A stretch of DNA of 64,000 nucleotides, taken from Lycorma delicatula (lineage: Eukaryota > Arthropoda > Insecta > Hemiptera > Fulgoridae). The stretch is from contig NC_134465.1 in the NCBI RefSeq assembly GCF_047948215.1, forward strand, positions 41,639,946 through 41,703,945, in the 5' to 3' direction. The first letter of the stretch is position 1, and each line of letters opens with the position of its first letter. A program made the position numbers and the translations under genes. Below, piece by piece: positions 46,745 through 57,310 of the stretch. The notes below the pieces were generated by a model. That model had not been told where the DNA came from. It saw nothing but the letters and a program-made list of their open reading frames with translations, and did not search any database.

Positions 46745-47790
46745 AGCTATCCTGTGCACTGTGTACAAAATTTTTTCCGTTGTGCTAATGAACAGACTCA
46801 GTGCCTTATGCTTTGTCATTGGTGGGAGTACCAAGCTGGGTTTAAAAGAAACATTTCAACCATCAATCAGTTGTTCATCATCAAACAGCTCATGTTCAAG
46901 CAGCTACTTGAGAAAAGAACTGACTGTAGAAAGAAGAATCATTTACAATTCATAGATTTTAGGAAGGTATGTGACAGCTTGTAAGCTTCTAAAGAAATAA
47001 AATTACTCGAATACTGATTGAGATGGGAATTCCTGGTAAGTTGGTCAAGATGACAGGTGTGTGCCTTGATGACAATGAAAACAGAGTAAAGATTGGAGGT
47101 GAGCTAACAGAATGTTTCAAGACTTGTCCAGGTGTGAGACAGGAAGATACTGTGATATCCTTGATTTTGAATCAGGTGTTGGAGTGGATTTACAAGAAGA
47201 TGTGTTGCAGAGAGATTTAATTGTGTGGAAGAAGATTGCATTTGCTGGCGTTTGCTGATGATGTGATGATGATTGGTCAAAAAAAAAATCAAGTTGGAGA
47301 TGTTTTTACCTTTTGAGGAAAATGTAGAAGCCATGGGTCTGGAGCTAAATGAGGACAAGATGGCATACATAGTGATTCCGAGTAGCCTTGGAGTTGGAGA
47401 CGGGATGGTTGCATTTGGTCAGAAGCAGTACCGAAGGGTAAATGAAGTTAATTACCAATAATGCAAATGGGAGTGAGTGAGAAATAAGGGAGTGATCAAG
47501 CAAAGGGAATAGAGCCACATATGAGCTGAAGATGGTGTTGAGATCAAAGCTAGTTTCTAGAGCGTCTAAACTGAGAATGTATGGGACAGTATTACAATCA
47601 ATTGTGACTTACAGATGTGAAGTGCAGGTACTTATTAAAAGACACGAGAATAAGCTAGTAGTATTTGAAGTACTGAGTTGAAAAGAATTTTTGAACCTGT
47701 GAAGGATCAAACAACAGTGTAGTAGGGGAGTGAGTAGGAATAAGGAATCTGGAAAATAAAAAAGTTTGGAGGAATAAAGAGTTTTTTAAG
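46745..47790 (+). pseudogene. LINE reverse transcriptase, decayed
   Basis: RT blocks in order: YKIFSVVLMNRLSA (block 1), EYQAGFKRN then TINQLFIIKQLM (block 2), KKNHLQFIDFRKVCDSL (block 3, motif A with FIDFRKA-type Asp), LVKMTGVCLDDNENRVKIGG, CFKTCPGVRQEDTVISLILN (block 4, GVRQGD with Gly to Glu), VLEWI, then LAFADDVMMIG (motif C intact), MGLELNEDKMAYIVI, YRCEVQVLIKRHENKLVVFE. Frame shifts and stops interrupt it. It follows the R1 3' end directly, suggesting one inserted beside the other. Confidence 0.8.
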
Positions 47791-47797
47791 TTCAACA

Positions 47798-47800
<3 letters not shown>

Positions 47801-47849
<49 letters not shown>
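47801..47849. repeat. (TA)n microsatellite
   Basis: About 24 AT units at the 3' end of the LINE. Confidence 0.97.
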
Positions 47850-47852
<3 letters not shown>

Positions 47853-48855
47853 CTGAATTCTTCAGTAGTTTGCTTTAGAATATATGCCTATTGTAGCACA
47901 GACTGTCGGCTAAAAATCATGCAGTTCAGTCCAAACATTTCAAATTTCCATTTGAGATTGCCCATCGTAGAACAGAACAGAATGCAAGTATGTAAGGAGA
48001 CATTTTTCCCAATACTTTTTCAAAGCCTGGACTTTGTCTTTACTGTTGAATTTTTCTAATTAGGTGGTGGGTAGTTATTTTTTAACAGTATATATTAAAT
48101 TTACTTATTTTTAAAATGAACAGAGTTTAATATTGCACTCCAATTCTTCTAGATCATGGATCTTTAAAATGTTTTACTGGAATTATCCTTGGGAGAATTA
48201 TATTTTGCTGTTAATTTAGAGCAAAATCCAGTTTTTTTCCATGCTTTGTCTAATCTTTTTTCTCTATTTTTATTGTGAGATTGTTTTACTGTCTTTGTTA
48301 CATTTTTTGTTAATTTTTTTCTTGTATTCTGTGCTATCTCAAAAAAAAAATAAATTTATCTGTATTTTTAATGAAACGCATACAAGAAATTTTATACTAA
48401 CGCATACAGAAAAATTAATCTTACAGGTATTGAAAGTTAGCACTATAGACAGGTACATTTATAATTCTGGGAGGGAGAGTACTTTTCTATTATTTAGTTG
48501 ATAAAATTACTTAACATTTACACAAATAACTATTATTAACAGTTGTTACTGGCAGTAATTCAGAAAAAAATTCTAATATTACCATAAGTAAAAATGATGC
48601 AAGGAGTATTTGACAAGCTCATCTAAAAAAAACATGGTGCTCTTAGTATGATTGAAGTCATTCTTAGTTTTCCCTCTGCTAGGGGCATTCACCAAATTTC
48701 ATTCAGATGCATCCATAATTCTGTTGCTGGCAGTCATTTAAGTCGATCAAGTATTATGATTTATGAAAAATGGACTAGAGAGAATCTTGTGTGGTAGTCC
48801 AACATTAGTTTTTAAATGGCTAAAACACACATTAAACTAAAACCAAGTCAAATAA
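47850..48855. other. Tetraspanin intron, no gene recognised
   Basis: A plus frame at 48241-48501 has no domain match and low-complexity hydrophobic composition. Nothing supported. Confidence 0.5.
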
Positions 48856-48859
48856 ATAT

Positions 48860-49745
48860 TATGTGAAATCAGCTCCTTTGATTAGAACAGTTTACAAGCA
48901 GCTGATTATTTTCAGAGCAGTCATATAAGCACAAATGACTCTAAACATTCCAGATGATCTGTTGAGGTTAGAATTGTAGAGAACGTTGAAATAATCCCTG
49001 ATATGGTGATCGAAATAGAAGTCTGAAAGTGCATGACATTGCTAAGACAAAAGGCATCTCAAATAAATTCTTGCATTATAATTTACATGAATAATTAGAT
49101 ATGCGAAAACTGTCTGCAAGATGGGCGTCAGGTTTGCTTACAAGCAATTAAAAACATGAACAAGAAACGTTTTTAAGCATAGTCTGAAGCAGTTCCAATA
49201 TAATCAAGAGCAATTTTTGCATCATTACTTAATACTTCATGAAAATCAAATACATTACTACCTGTCTGAAACAAAGAAACAATCAAAACAATAGGTTGCT
49301 CCATACAAGGTGAAAATTGTTCTATCTGCAGGAAAGATGATGGCCACTGTTTTTTGGAATGTTCACGATGTAATCTTCATTGACTCCCTGGAGGAGAGTA
49401 AAACGATAACTGGACAGTATTAAGCATTTTCAGTTGATCGTATAAATGAGGGAATAAAGAAAAAACAATTACATTTGACAAAAAGGAGATTCTTCTTACA
49501 GAGTTGATGCACCAGTTAACTTTTCTGTGATTGTAGCAGTAAAATTATTCAAATTTTACAACATATCCCCCTTCCATATCCTCCTTCTCTACAAATTTAT
49601 CACCTTTGGGCTATTATCTGTTTCCAAATATAAAGAAGTGGCTTTGCTAGAAAGAAATTTACATTAAGTGATGAAGTTATTGCCTGTAATCTAAGAATGC
49701 GATGAAAAACTTGAACACTGCTGGATTAAGTGAATAGATTCGAAT
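48860..49745 (+). pseudogene. Decayed mariner transposase
   Basis: Pieces: VEVRIVENVE, a HDIA-like linker, LDMRKLSARWASG-like (normally KLCARWVPR), ILHENQIHYYTSETKKQS (first catalytic Asp replaced by Glu or lost in the usual (V)TxDExWIHHY motif), GKMMATVFWNVHDVIFIDSL, EESKTITGQYYA, then a broken run after DRINEGIKKKQLHL and ARKKFTLSDEVIA. This order is that of mariner transposase from HTH linker to C terminus. The HDN and SPD motifs are missing or unreadable. Confidence 0.6.
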
Positions 49746-49923
49746 AGAGATTACATTGAGAAATAAAAAAAGAATTTTTTCTGTAAAATAGTGTTCTTTA
49801 TTTTTGCATGGACTTAATAAAGACACCACTTGTAAATAGATTAATTACGTACAGTAAAGTAGTTATTTGTTTAATTTTTTAATAAATTTACGATATTTAA
49901 TTTTTAAATATCATGCAACTTAC

Positions 49924-50133
49924 AGTACCAAGTAGACAATTGTTGTTACAGTGTGTTGCCCAGCATCCAAGTACAGAAAGTGACGATACTGTTAAACCAA
50001 TCAATATGCATGCGAGTGCTGCATAATAAAACAATGGATGTTGCAGTTCTATTACAACAACACGTGAGAGAAGTACACGGTCTGTGTCAAGTAGTAGAAT
50101 TATTGCTGCTGTCACCAATAACAGGCCTGCCAG
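49924..50133 (-). CDS. Tetraspanin, first visible exon: TM1 end, small loop, TM2
   Basis: Acceptor aatttgcttttag; donor act|gtaagt; 70 codons, phase 0 both ends. It begins LAGLLLVTAAIILLLD, the second half of TM1, then the small loop (TDRVLLSRVVVIELQHP), and TM2 with FYYAALACILIGLTVSSLSV followed by LGCWATHCNNNCLLGT. The juxtamembrane (L)GC(W/C)A-x-x-x-x-x-x-CLL pattern after TM2 is strongly conserved in tetraspanins. The four visible exons give about 281 residues. The N-terminal exon with the start Met and first half of TM1 was not found to the right, so it may be very short, distant, or outside the window. Confidence 0.88.
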
Positions 50134-50755
50134 CTAAAAGCAAATTAAAAGGAAAAATCTAAAAATACTTGTTATTTTTCTTCTCATTTATTACTTATTA
50201 ACTGATAGTTTTATCTACAATATATATAATTACCAAAAATAGCAAAAAATATAGATTTTTTTGCATTTATTGTATTGTCTAATTAAAACTCCATTTCTAA
50301 TAAACAAACAGTACAAAGTCTCACGATTATAAATATCTAAAACATTTTAACTGCTAATTTTGGTGAAAATGTTAGCGACTCATTTTGGCAACATATTATA
50401 CATCAAAGTTTATGAAGTGTAAAGACAGAGACGCATTAGTTCTTCCTGGGGTGTCTGATAGTGTAGCTCTCTGTTAACCCATTTTTTGGAGCGCTCTGAT
50501 GCACTGGTTGTAAAATAATTTCTTATTGATTTCTTAGGTTTATAGATGCTTCTGAATCATATATGTGATTTTTGACCCTCAGGTACGTTTATTTATTGGC
50601 TAATGGTGTTGCAAAATGCAACTTCAACAGGAAAGACTGTTTAAATTAACACAAATTGGTTTAGCTTACTGTTTTTATTTTTTTTTTTTTTTTTGCGAAT
50701 GTAAAAATTTAAATAGAATAGAAATTATGATACAATATAAATGAGATGTTTACTA
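50134..50755. other. No gene recognised
   Basis: AT-rich; includes a T homopolymer near 50680. The segment 50400-50600 may extend the neighbouring piggyBac remnant but I see no motif. Confidence 0.4.
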
Positions 50756-50779
50756 TTTATTTCAGTATACAGTGAATAT

Positions 50780-51900
50780 ATCAAGTTTATTTTTCACAGT
50801 AATCAATAAAACATTTTGGGTGAAGTCCAACTTTACACTTATTACATGAAAATATCGTTTTACTTTTACATTGTTGGTAGCGGATCTTCTATTATTTACA
50901 TTCTTTCAGAAGATGCTTGTCAATCGAGTGTCACTGAGTTGTGAAATACAACTCAGTTGGTCATCCAACTCTTTGTTGAATAACAATTTGTTCCATGTTA
51001 TTTGCCTTTGATGATAACAATACGATAATTACAAATTGTCAAAATTTCAGTTGCTTGAGTTATTCTTTGTGAACTAATCAATAAAGCTTCCACAAATTTA
51101 CTAAAGCTACATCATTGAAAACAAATGCCACCACCATTTTTTTTCTTTTCATTGTCATTCGATAGTTGCTGACAATATTGTCTGGTGATTCAACCCCACC
51201 AGTTTAGCAATCGTATAGGTTGTTTAGATCTGGCTGTCGGATTGAAATTTTCATTTTTTCACCTTAGAATATCTTTTGACATTATTTAGAGGTTCAACGA
51301 GCTGAAAATTTGTAGTTAGAGTAATGTAATTCCAATTTGTAATAAAAATTGAATCGGCGGTGTCAAACTGATAATAGTACATCCCATCAGGTTCCTTACA
51401 AAAGAATGAGAATCTCCCAAAGGAGAGTTTTGAATTCTAGTTTCATTAACTGTTATCGTTGTGAAAAAATCTTCCTTCTTCAGTTAACTTTTAACAATTT
51501 ATACGAACTAAAAAATCTATCAAAAAGCTTTGATTTCCAGGATTGTCTATGACGCGCAAAAATTTTGAACAGCTGAGGTACCTAATCCAAGGCTAGAATC
51601 TACTTCTCTTTCTTTTCTTTGATAAAGAGAAAAATTGCAAAGGTATCCTTGTAAAGAACATAAACACCACAACGAAGCGCAATGGTTTCCCTTTCATAAA
51701 CATTTTACAAGACGGCGACCAAAGTACGATATCATCTGATCATCATCTATTGAAAGGTGGTGAACAAAAACATTGTATTTCCCAAAGTTTTTATTCAGAA
51801 AATGAATGTAAGGTTGCACTTAAGAGAACTTGTTTGTAGTATTTAAAATATCAATATCAGCCAAATGTAAATTTCTTTTAACATCTCTGTACTGTTGGCG
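50780..51900 (-). pseudogene. Decayed piggyBac transposase
   Basis: Minus-strand pieces in order: NVFVHHLSIDDDQMISYFGR (piggyBac catalytic-domain start, usually (L)SIDE-x-M-x-x-(Y/F)-x-GR), LVKCL then KGNHCASLWCLC, GYLCNFSLYQRK, LGLGTSAVQN, VNETRIQNSPLG, ITLL then NNVKRYS-like, NISIRQPDL, a broken MGGVD region (NWWG), NYRMTMKRKKMVVAFVFN-like and QRITQATEI. The order is that of the piggyBac DDE domain. Stops and small indels occur every 100 bp or so. It lies right of the tetraspanin exon, so it may occupy that gene's first intron. Confidence 0.7.
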
Positions 51901-51929
51901 GTTGACGGCTTTCCTTACGAATACTCATG

Positions 51930-51963
51930 GCTGATGAAGTTGCGATTTCGCAACTTCATCAGC
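51930..51963. repeat. Perfect hairpin, 15-bp arms
   Basis: gctgatgaagttgcg and its exact reverse complement flank a 4-base loop (attt). Unlike most local palindromes it is not AT-only, so chance is unlikely. It lies just beyond the recognisable piggyBac remnant. Confidence 0.85.
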
Positions 51964-51964
51964 A

Positions 51965-53494
51965 CAACTTCTTTTTCGGTCTATATATAGACATAATAAA
52001 TAATCGACGATAAATTTAAATAGAAAAACTATCAGTTAAGATAATATTTTATATCGGAGTATATTCTTATATAAATTATTTTTAGGTCATCTCAGAAGAA
52101 GCAAAAAATTATTAAATTTAGTCAACGATACTTCCAATAAAAAAGGTTTTTGCTATTATTTAATAATATGCAAGATTTTTATTAAAATAGACTACTTAAA
52201 AACAGTAAACAAATATTATTTCATGTAATAATAATAATGCTAAACAAATTACGTTGCGTTATCCAACTTCAGCTGCATACGGGTAAATAGTACAATGGAG
52301 GGGATAGTGTAACGTGACAAAAAGTTGTAGGTAGCAAGAAGCCATCAGTCGGCGGTTTAGCAATCCATCCCTACTCTGTTCATCAACTGAGCTCTCTAAA
52401 CTTTGAAAAGTAATAATCTGTTGTGATGACTGGTATATAAGGATAATAATTCTACTTTTTACATTATTAATCGGATTAAATTCGGTTTAATTTTACTATT
52501 TATGAAATTCTTCAATATTGTTGCTAAATTTTCTCTCTCTCTCTCTCTTGCTCTTTATCTTTTCTTTCTCTATTAAAAGAAAAATACATCAATAAATCTT
52601 CTTAGTCTCTCCTTTGAATTCCGTTTCGCTCTTGAATGTTTTGTTCAAATCCTGTACATTTTCTTATAAAAAATAATTTAAAAATACGAATTAAAAGTTG
52701 TAAAATTATTTTCATTTTATTATTTGACTTCTTTTGTTTATCAAGAATTCATTTGAAGCAACTTAGCCAACGGATCTCATAAATAGAAAAGTTTACGTAT
52801 GAGTAGATGTGCAACAAATTCCACTGATTTTATTTATTCCTTTATTAAACACGACGAGCACTTTCTAGTTAGGAAAAAATAAGAGTAAAATAAAGAATGC
52901 GGTGGGATGTGAATATGTATTATTTAGATAATAAATATTTACTTTATCATTTTTCCAGTCATCATAGATAATAAGAAACCGGTCACAATGAGTTCCCACT
53001 CTATAAATCAACAGAGCTGTTTTTTTTTTAATTTTTATTAGTAATACGTAAGTCAGAACAAAATCAAAACTTATCTAGCCAAGTAATATTTAATTTACAT
53101 CGATTTGCGGTCGCATAAAACTATTATTATTTTAAGATAAGAAGATTATTGTGCAGCAACCAAACAAGAAGATAAAAGTGTAGATGTAAGCGATACGATC
53201 AACACATCAACCTTCATAAATCACTCCGTGGATAAAGAAAAACACCGTTTGAAAGATATTAATTGATGATCGATTAAGTCGATCGGTTAACATTGTATAT
53301 CAAGTGGATATTAGTTGGCCGGAGATAATTGTTCGCAAGGAAAGCGATTCTAATCGGTTCCTTTTTTTATCTCGGGTACTTTATAAACGTCAATGGCATA
53401 AGAAGACTCAGACGCATAATGTACAGCGACAATTGTTTCGTTCCTTGTTTTGTTTTAAATGCCACATTAAATATCGATAAAACAGAAGTCATAT
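51965..53494. other. No gene recognised
   Basis: AT-rich, with a (TC)n run at 52535-52556. Nothing else supported. Confidence 0.5.
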
Positions 53495-53605
53495 ATTTAT
53501 GACGTGCAAATTTTACGCATAAGACAACAAAAGAATTAATTTAATTCGCTTATTATTTTACAAAATAACAATAAATGAATACAATTCTGATCAAATGTTC
53601 TAAGT
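53495..53605. repeat. Dispersed repeat, copy 1 (beside DD41D mariner)
   Basis: cgtgcaaattttacgcataa, then ttaattcgcttattatttta and aataaatgaatacaa. The same sequence with few changes is at 56010-56112. Its class is unknown. Confidence 0.65.
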
Positions 53606-53672
53606 TTGGCCAGCAGTTTCTAATTATTTCAAGATGGGTGCCGTTAAAAGCATTAGTACTTGTATTAATATA

Positions 53673-54995
53673 CAGAGTTATCATAAAAGAATGGTGCGGT
53701 TTTGAACATGGTTTAAATTAAAACAGAATTACTTACAGTTTATGTTTTTTATTTTTCAAATTTGTCGTCTCAAATATTTTTTTACACAATTAATAAATTT
53801 CAATGTGTGCGCCCTTAGTCGCTCGACAAATGTCCAAACGATACTCAACTTCTCTCCAAACATTAGTTAACATTTCTTCGTTAATGGTTGTCATTGCTCC
53901 ATTAATCCTGTTTTTTAAGCGGTTTAGGTCGCGAATTTTTTGTGTATAAACAACGCTTTTGATGTACCCCCACAAGAAAAGAACGCAAGGTGTCAGATCT
54001 GGACTTCTTGGAGGCCAAAGTATGGGTCCTTGCCGGCCTATCCATCGATCTCCAAATTTTTCGTTCAAAGCGTCCGTGACCGATGCATTGAAGTGCGGGG
54101 GAGCACCATCTTGTTGGAAATGAAGTCGATGAATATTTTCGAGTTCATCCGGCTGAGGAAAGCAATAATTGATTAACATGTCAAGATACGTAACTCCATT
54201 AATTGTTTTTTCAGCAAAGAAGAAAAGCCCTATTACACGATTTTTCATCACACCACACCACACCAAACATTAACTTTAGGCGAATCGCGTTGTTTCTCAG
54301 TAACTGTGTGCGGGTTTTCACAGCACCGTATTCGTGAATTGTGTCTGTTAACACATCCACTCACATGGATTGTAGCTTCGTCTGTAAAAATTATATCGTC
54401 TAAAAATGATTAGTTTTCACTTATTCTGTCCGACATTTCAACGGCGAAATCGTAACGTTTTACACCATCATCGGGTTTCAATTCCTGCAGTATCTGGATT
54501 TTATAAGCGTGTAATTTCAGTTTTTTACGTAAAACTTTAACTCCATCCCCCGTCTACGCTTCGACGGGGGATGGACTTCCCAGGACTTCTAATTGCCGAT
54601 TGTCTAATTAGTTCAACCGTTTCGTCTGGTACACTTGGTCTGCCGGTTGATTTCTGTTTCTTAACCGATCCGGTTTCTTCGAATTGTTTGAACCGACGTG
54701 TTATGTTATTTTTGTGTGTTGGATCTCTTCCGAATTCACGTCGAAACGCACGTTGAACTAAAATTACGGAGTTTAATTCGGCCACCAATAAAACACATTT
54801 TGTCTTTATCCGAGAACATAGTAACTCACTAAACTCACTGCAACAACAATACAAGAACTGACGTTGTGGTTACAACTGCTGATAAACAAACTTTTGGGTT
54901 GGAGGCTTTCAGGGATACCAATATAACATCTAGAAATTTCCCTACAATCTTCCTATGAATTACTGAAACCGCACCATTCTTTTATGATTACTCTG
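53673..54995 (-). mobile_element. Mariner-type element of DD41D (rosa-like) type, complete but dead
   Basis: A 1323-bp element with 30-bp terminal inverted repeats: 53673-53702 and 54966-54995 differ at one base (cagagt-T/A-atcataaaagaa). Both ends abut TA. The transposase is on the minus strand. N-terminal frame (54854-54537): RAFRREFGRDPTHKNNITRR, FKQFEETGSV, IRQSAIRSPGKSI. After a disrupted stretch: KLHAYKIQILQELKPDDGVK, FTDEATIHVSG (first Asp), VNRHNSRI, then 54266-53790: MVWCGVMKNRVIGLFFFAEK, LHFQQDGAPPHF (second Asp), RWIGRQGPILWPPRSPDLTP. By spacing, the third acidic residue should come 41 residues after the second, where Val is found instead of Asp. A stop and a frameshift add to the damage. 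Confidence 0.88.
54542..54575. repeat. 13-bp perfect hairpin inside the DD41D transposase
   Basis: tccatcccccgtc and its exact reverse complement flank tacgcttc. It sits exactly where the transposase loses the segment between IPRRS and the KLKLHAYK region, as if an inverted duplication had replaced coding sequence. Confidence 0.85.
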
Positions 54996-54999
54996 TACT

Positions 55000-56005
55000 A
55001 TTTCGATATACTCTTACGGGTAAATTTGCTTTTCTCACGTCTCTCCTTTTCCTTTTATCTTTGATCTTTCTTTCCTGTTTTTGACTTTGTAGGTGGAGGT
55101 GTAAGTTAAGTTTGTTTCAAATCCTAGATGCTGGGACTTAAAATCGTTTGATATTTTGCAGAGAATTCTATCCTTACAGACCGAGTCAAGGATTTTTTTT
55201 TTTACATTTAGTGATTATACAATAAGCCGAAGGGCCTGTCGCGGAAAGCCGACCATCCTAACTCGACGAACGCTAAAAGAAAATAAGCCAAAATGTTCTT
55301 TTTTTAAATAGTAACTTTACAGAAACCTTACTATATTTATGAATCGAATGATTTTTAATATTATCTTTGAAAAAGTCAATAGAGTTACATAACTTTACCG
55401 TTTTGCGGGAAAGCTAAGCCTAGTATTTATTCTATTTTCATTGCACAAAACAGAACCGTGTAATGTATGAATCAAGAAAAATCAAAAAAATTGGGTAATC
55501 ACTTTGCAAACAGTCCAAAAAAAAAAAAATTTAAAAATACGTTTTAAAAAGTACTTAATTTAAAAATGTAAGTGTAATTTAACAATTGTTTTTTGTCCCC
55601 ACCTCTTTACGGTGGTTTTAATAAGACCAAATATCTACAGAAGTTATTAGAATCGACCTTTGCAAATCATCTCATAGAAACAAAATACATATATAACAAT
55701 TATACAAAAATTTACTTGAATAATACAAAACTCGCATACTAAATAAAGAAACATAACACTGATGAAATATATTGTTTGACGGTATATCAAACTGGTGTTT
55801 CCTAACGTTTAAAATACAAGTGCTGCTGAAAATGGGAACTGGATTACAGACTTAAACAAGAGATAAATATTAAAAATTAAAAAACATAACTGCCAATAAA
55901 AAACATCGCTCTTTAATGTAGGATAATTAAAGAGTGTGAGTGCGGATGACAATTTTGTTTATAGTATAATCTTGTTTTCAAATTTTTTAAATTTATTTAA
56001 ACATG
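55000..56005. other. No gene recognised
   Basis: AT-rich intergenic DNA with A and T homopolymers. A less AT-rich piece at 55210-55280 has no recognisable function. Confidence 0.5.
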
Positions 56006-56009
56006 TTTA

Positions 56010-56112
56010 ACAACGTGCAAATTTTACGCTTAAGTCATCAAAATAATGAATTTAATCCGCTTATTATTTTATAAAACATCATAATAGATGAATACAACTC
56101 GGATAAAAACTA
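56010..56112. repeat. Dispersed repeat, copy 2
   Basis: Partner of 53495-53605, same orientation: cgtgcaaattttacgcttaa, then aatccgcttattattttata and agatgaatacaac. Confidence 0.65.
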
Positions 56113-56258
56113 AATACCATACGTATACATATATATATATATATATATATGTGCATATTTATGTAGCCTATGACATTCCTGGTAACGTAAAGAATCCAAT
56201 GCGCGGTCATGCATCTAAATCGGTTAAGCCGTTGAGTTGCTACAATGGAACAAACAAA

Positions 56259-56380
56259 GGATGATGTATATAAATCTAAGTAAAGTGTAGTCTTGTACAG
56301 TCTTAGGTCGACTATTCCTGAGATGCGTGGTTAATTGAAACCCAACCACTAAAGAACACCGATATCCACGATCTAGTATT
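56259..56380 (-). mobile_element. SINE (family A), 5'-truncated
   Basis: Reverse complement contains gaatactagatcgtggatat, ttggtggttgggtttcaatt-like sequence, cctaagactgtacaagacta and cactttac. Lacks the tRNA head. It abuts the IS630-like remnant on its right. Confidence 0.7.
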
Positions 56381-56384
56381 CTGT

Positions 56385-57310
56385 TTTTACGTTGGATATC
56401 ATAAAACTACGAGAAATACAGTTCTGGAATTTAGTTGATAGTACGATTATTGATATCCCCTCCGAAAAAAGGCCTCGAGAAAAGCCCTTAAGTCTTGCAG
56501 AAAAGCACTTCTTTAAAATGCTTAGAAAAGCGAATTACCAGAATAATCCAACGTTGTTAATAAACTGCCAACATAAGTAGGAGTTGTGCTACTTCAGTGT
56601 ACAATGTTATTCGCGAGTATAAATCTACTAATGAATTACGGTTTCCTAAAAAACAAAACCCCGGAATCAATCGTAGAAAAAGTTGACGATTTCGATAAAA
56701 ATGCGATTCGTAAAAAAGTAGGAGATTTTATTTATTGAGAGTTAGTTTAGCGATGTGTTACTTCCTCTGGAAGATAATTCGGTTATTGTCTTAGACAACG
56801 CCCCTTATCATTCGCGTAAAAAGGAAAGAATTCCAGCCGTGCATCGGAAAAAGAATGATATCAAAATGCGGCTTAGTTCAAAAGGAGTAATTTTTGAAGA
56901 CGATAAACTTAAGGTCCGATTATTCCAAAGGGTTTCCCGTAATAAAAGTAATTTTTAATTAATATAAAATCGATAAGTTAATATGTGATTCAGTGGGCAA
57001 AACCGTGCTTCGATTACCTACCGATCGAGTTAATTTGGGGATAAATCAAAAGTAACGGAGCGTCAAAAAATATTGCTTTTGAAATATCTAATATTAAAAA
57101 TTTATGCTTAAAAGCCATCGATCCAACAGGAATGTAAAAAATGTATAAAACATGTAGAGGATACTGTTGAACCAAATTACTGGGAATCGGATAATATAAT
57201 AGAAAAGAAAACTGAGCCTCCCGTTGTATCTCTTAATACTGACAGCAATACGGATTTCTCGCAATTAGATGACGAAACTGAATTGAATTTATTATTTGTT
57301 TATTATTATT
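56385..57310 (+). pseudogene. IS630/Tc1-like transposase, decayed
   Basis: Pieces in order: KTKP then VDDFDKNAIRKKVGDFIY (N-terminal helix block), a deletion of the first catalytic region, NSVIVLDNAPYHSRKKERIP (second catalytic Asp in LDNA-x-YHS), RKKNDIKMRLSSKGVIFEDD, KLKVRL, then frame-broken TVLRLPT-YR and GDKSK (normally LPPYHC-x-LNPIE-x-(V/I)W), KKCIKHVEDTVEPNYW and an acidic tail (DSNTDFSQLDDETE). I recall this transposase type as common in hemipteran and other arthropod genomes. Frame changes are at about 56580, 56750, 56960 and 57100. Confidence 0.7.

Noticed and set aside
48241..48501. 86-codon plus frame with hydrophobic start
   Set aside because: Low-complexity T-rich sequence; no domain, no splice or start context of note.
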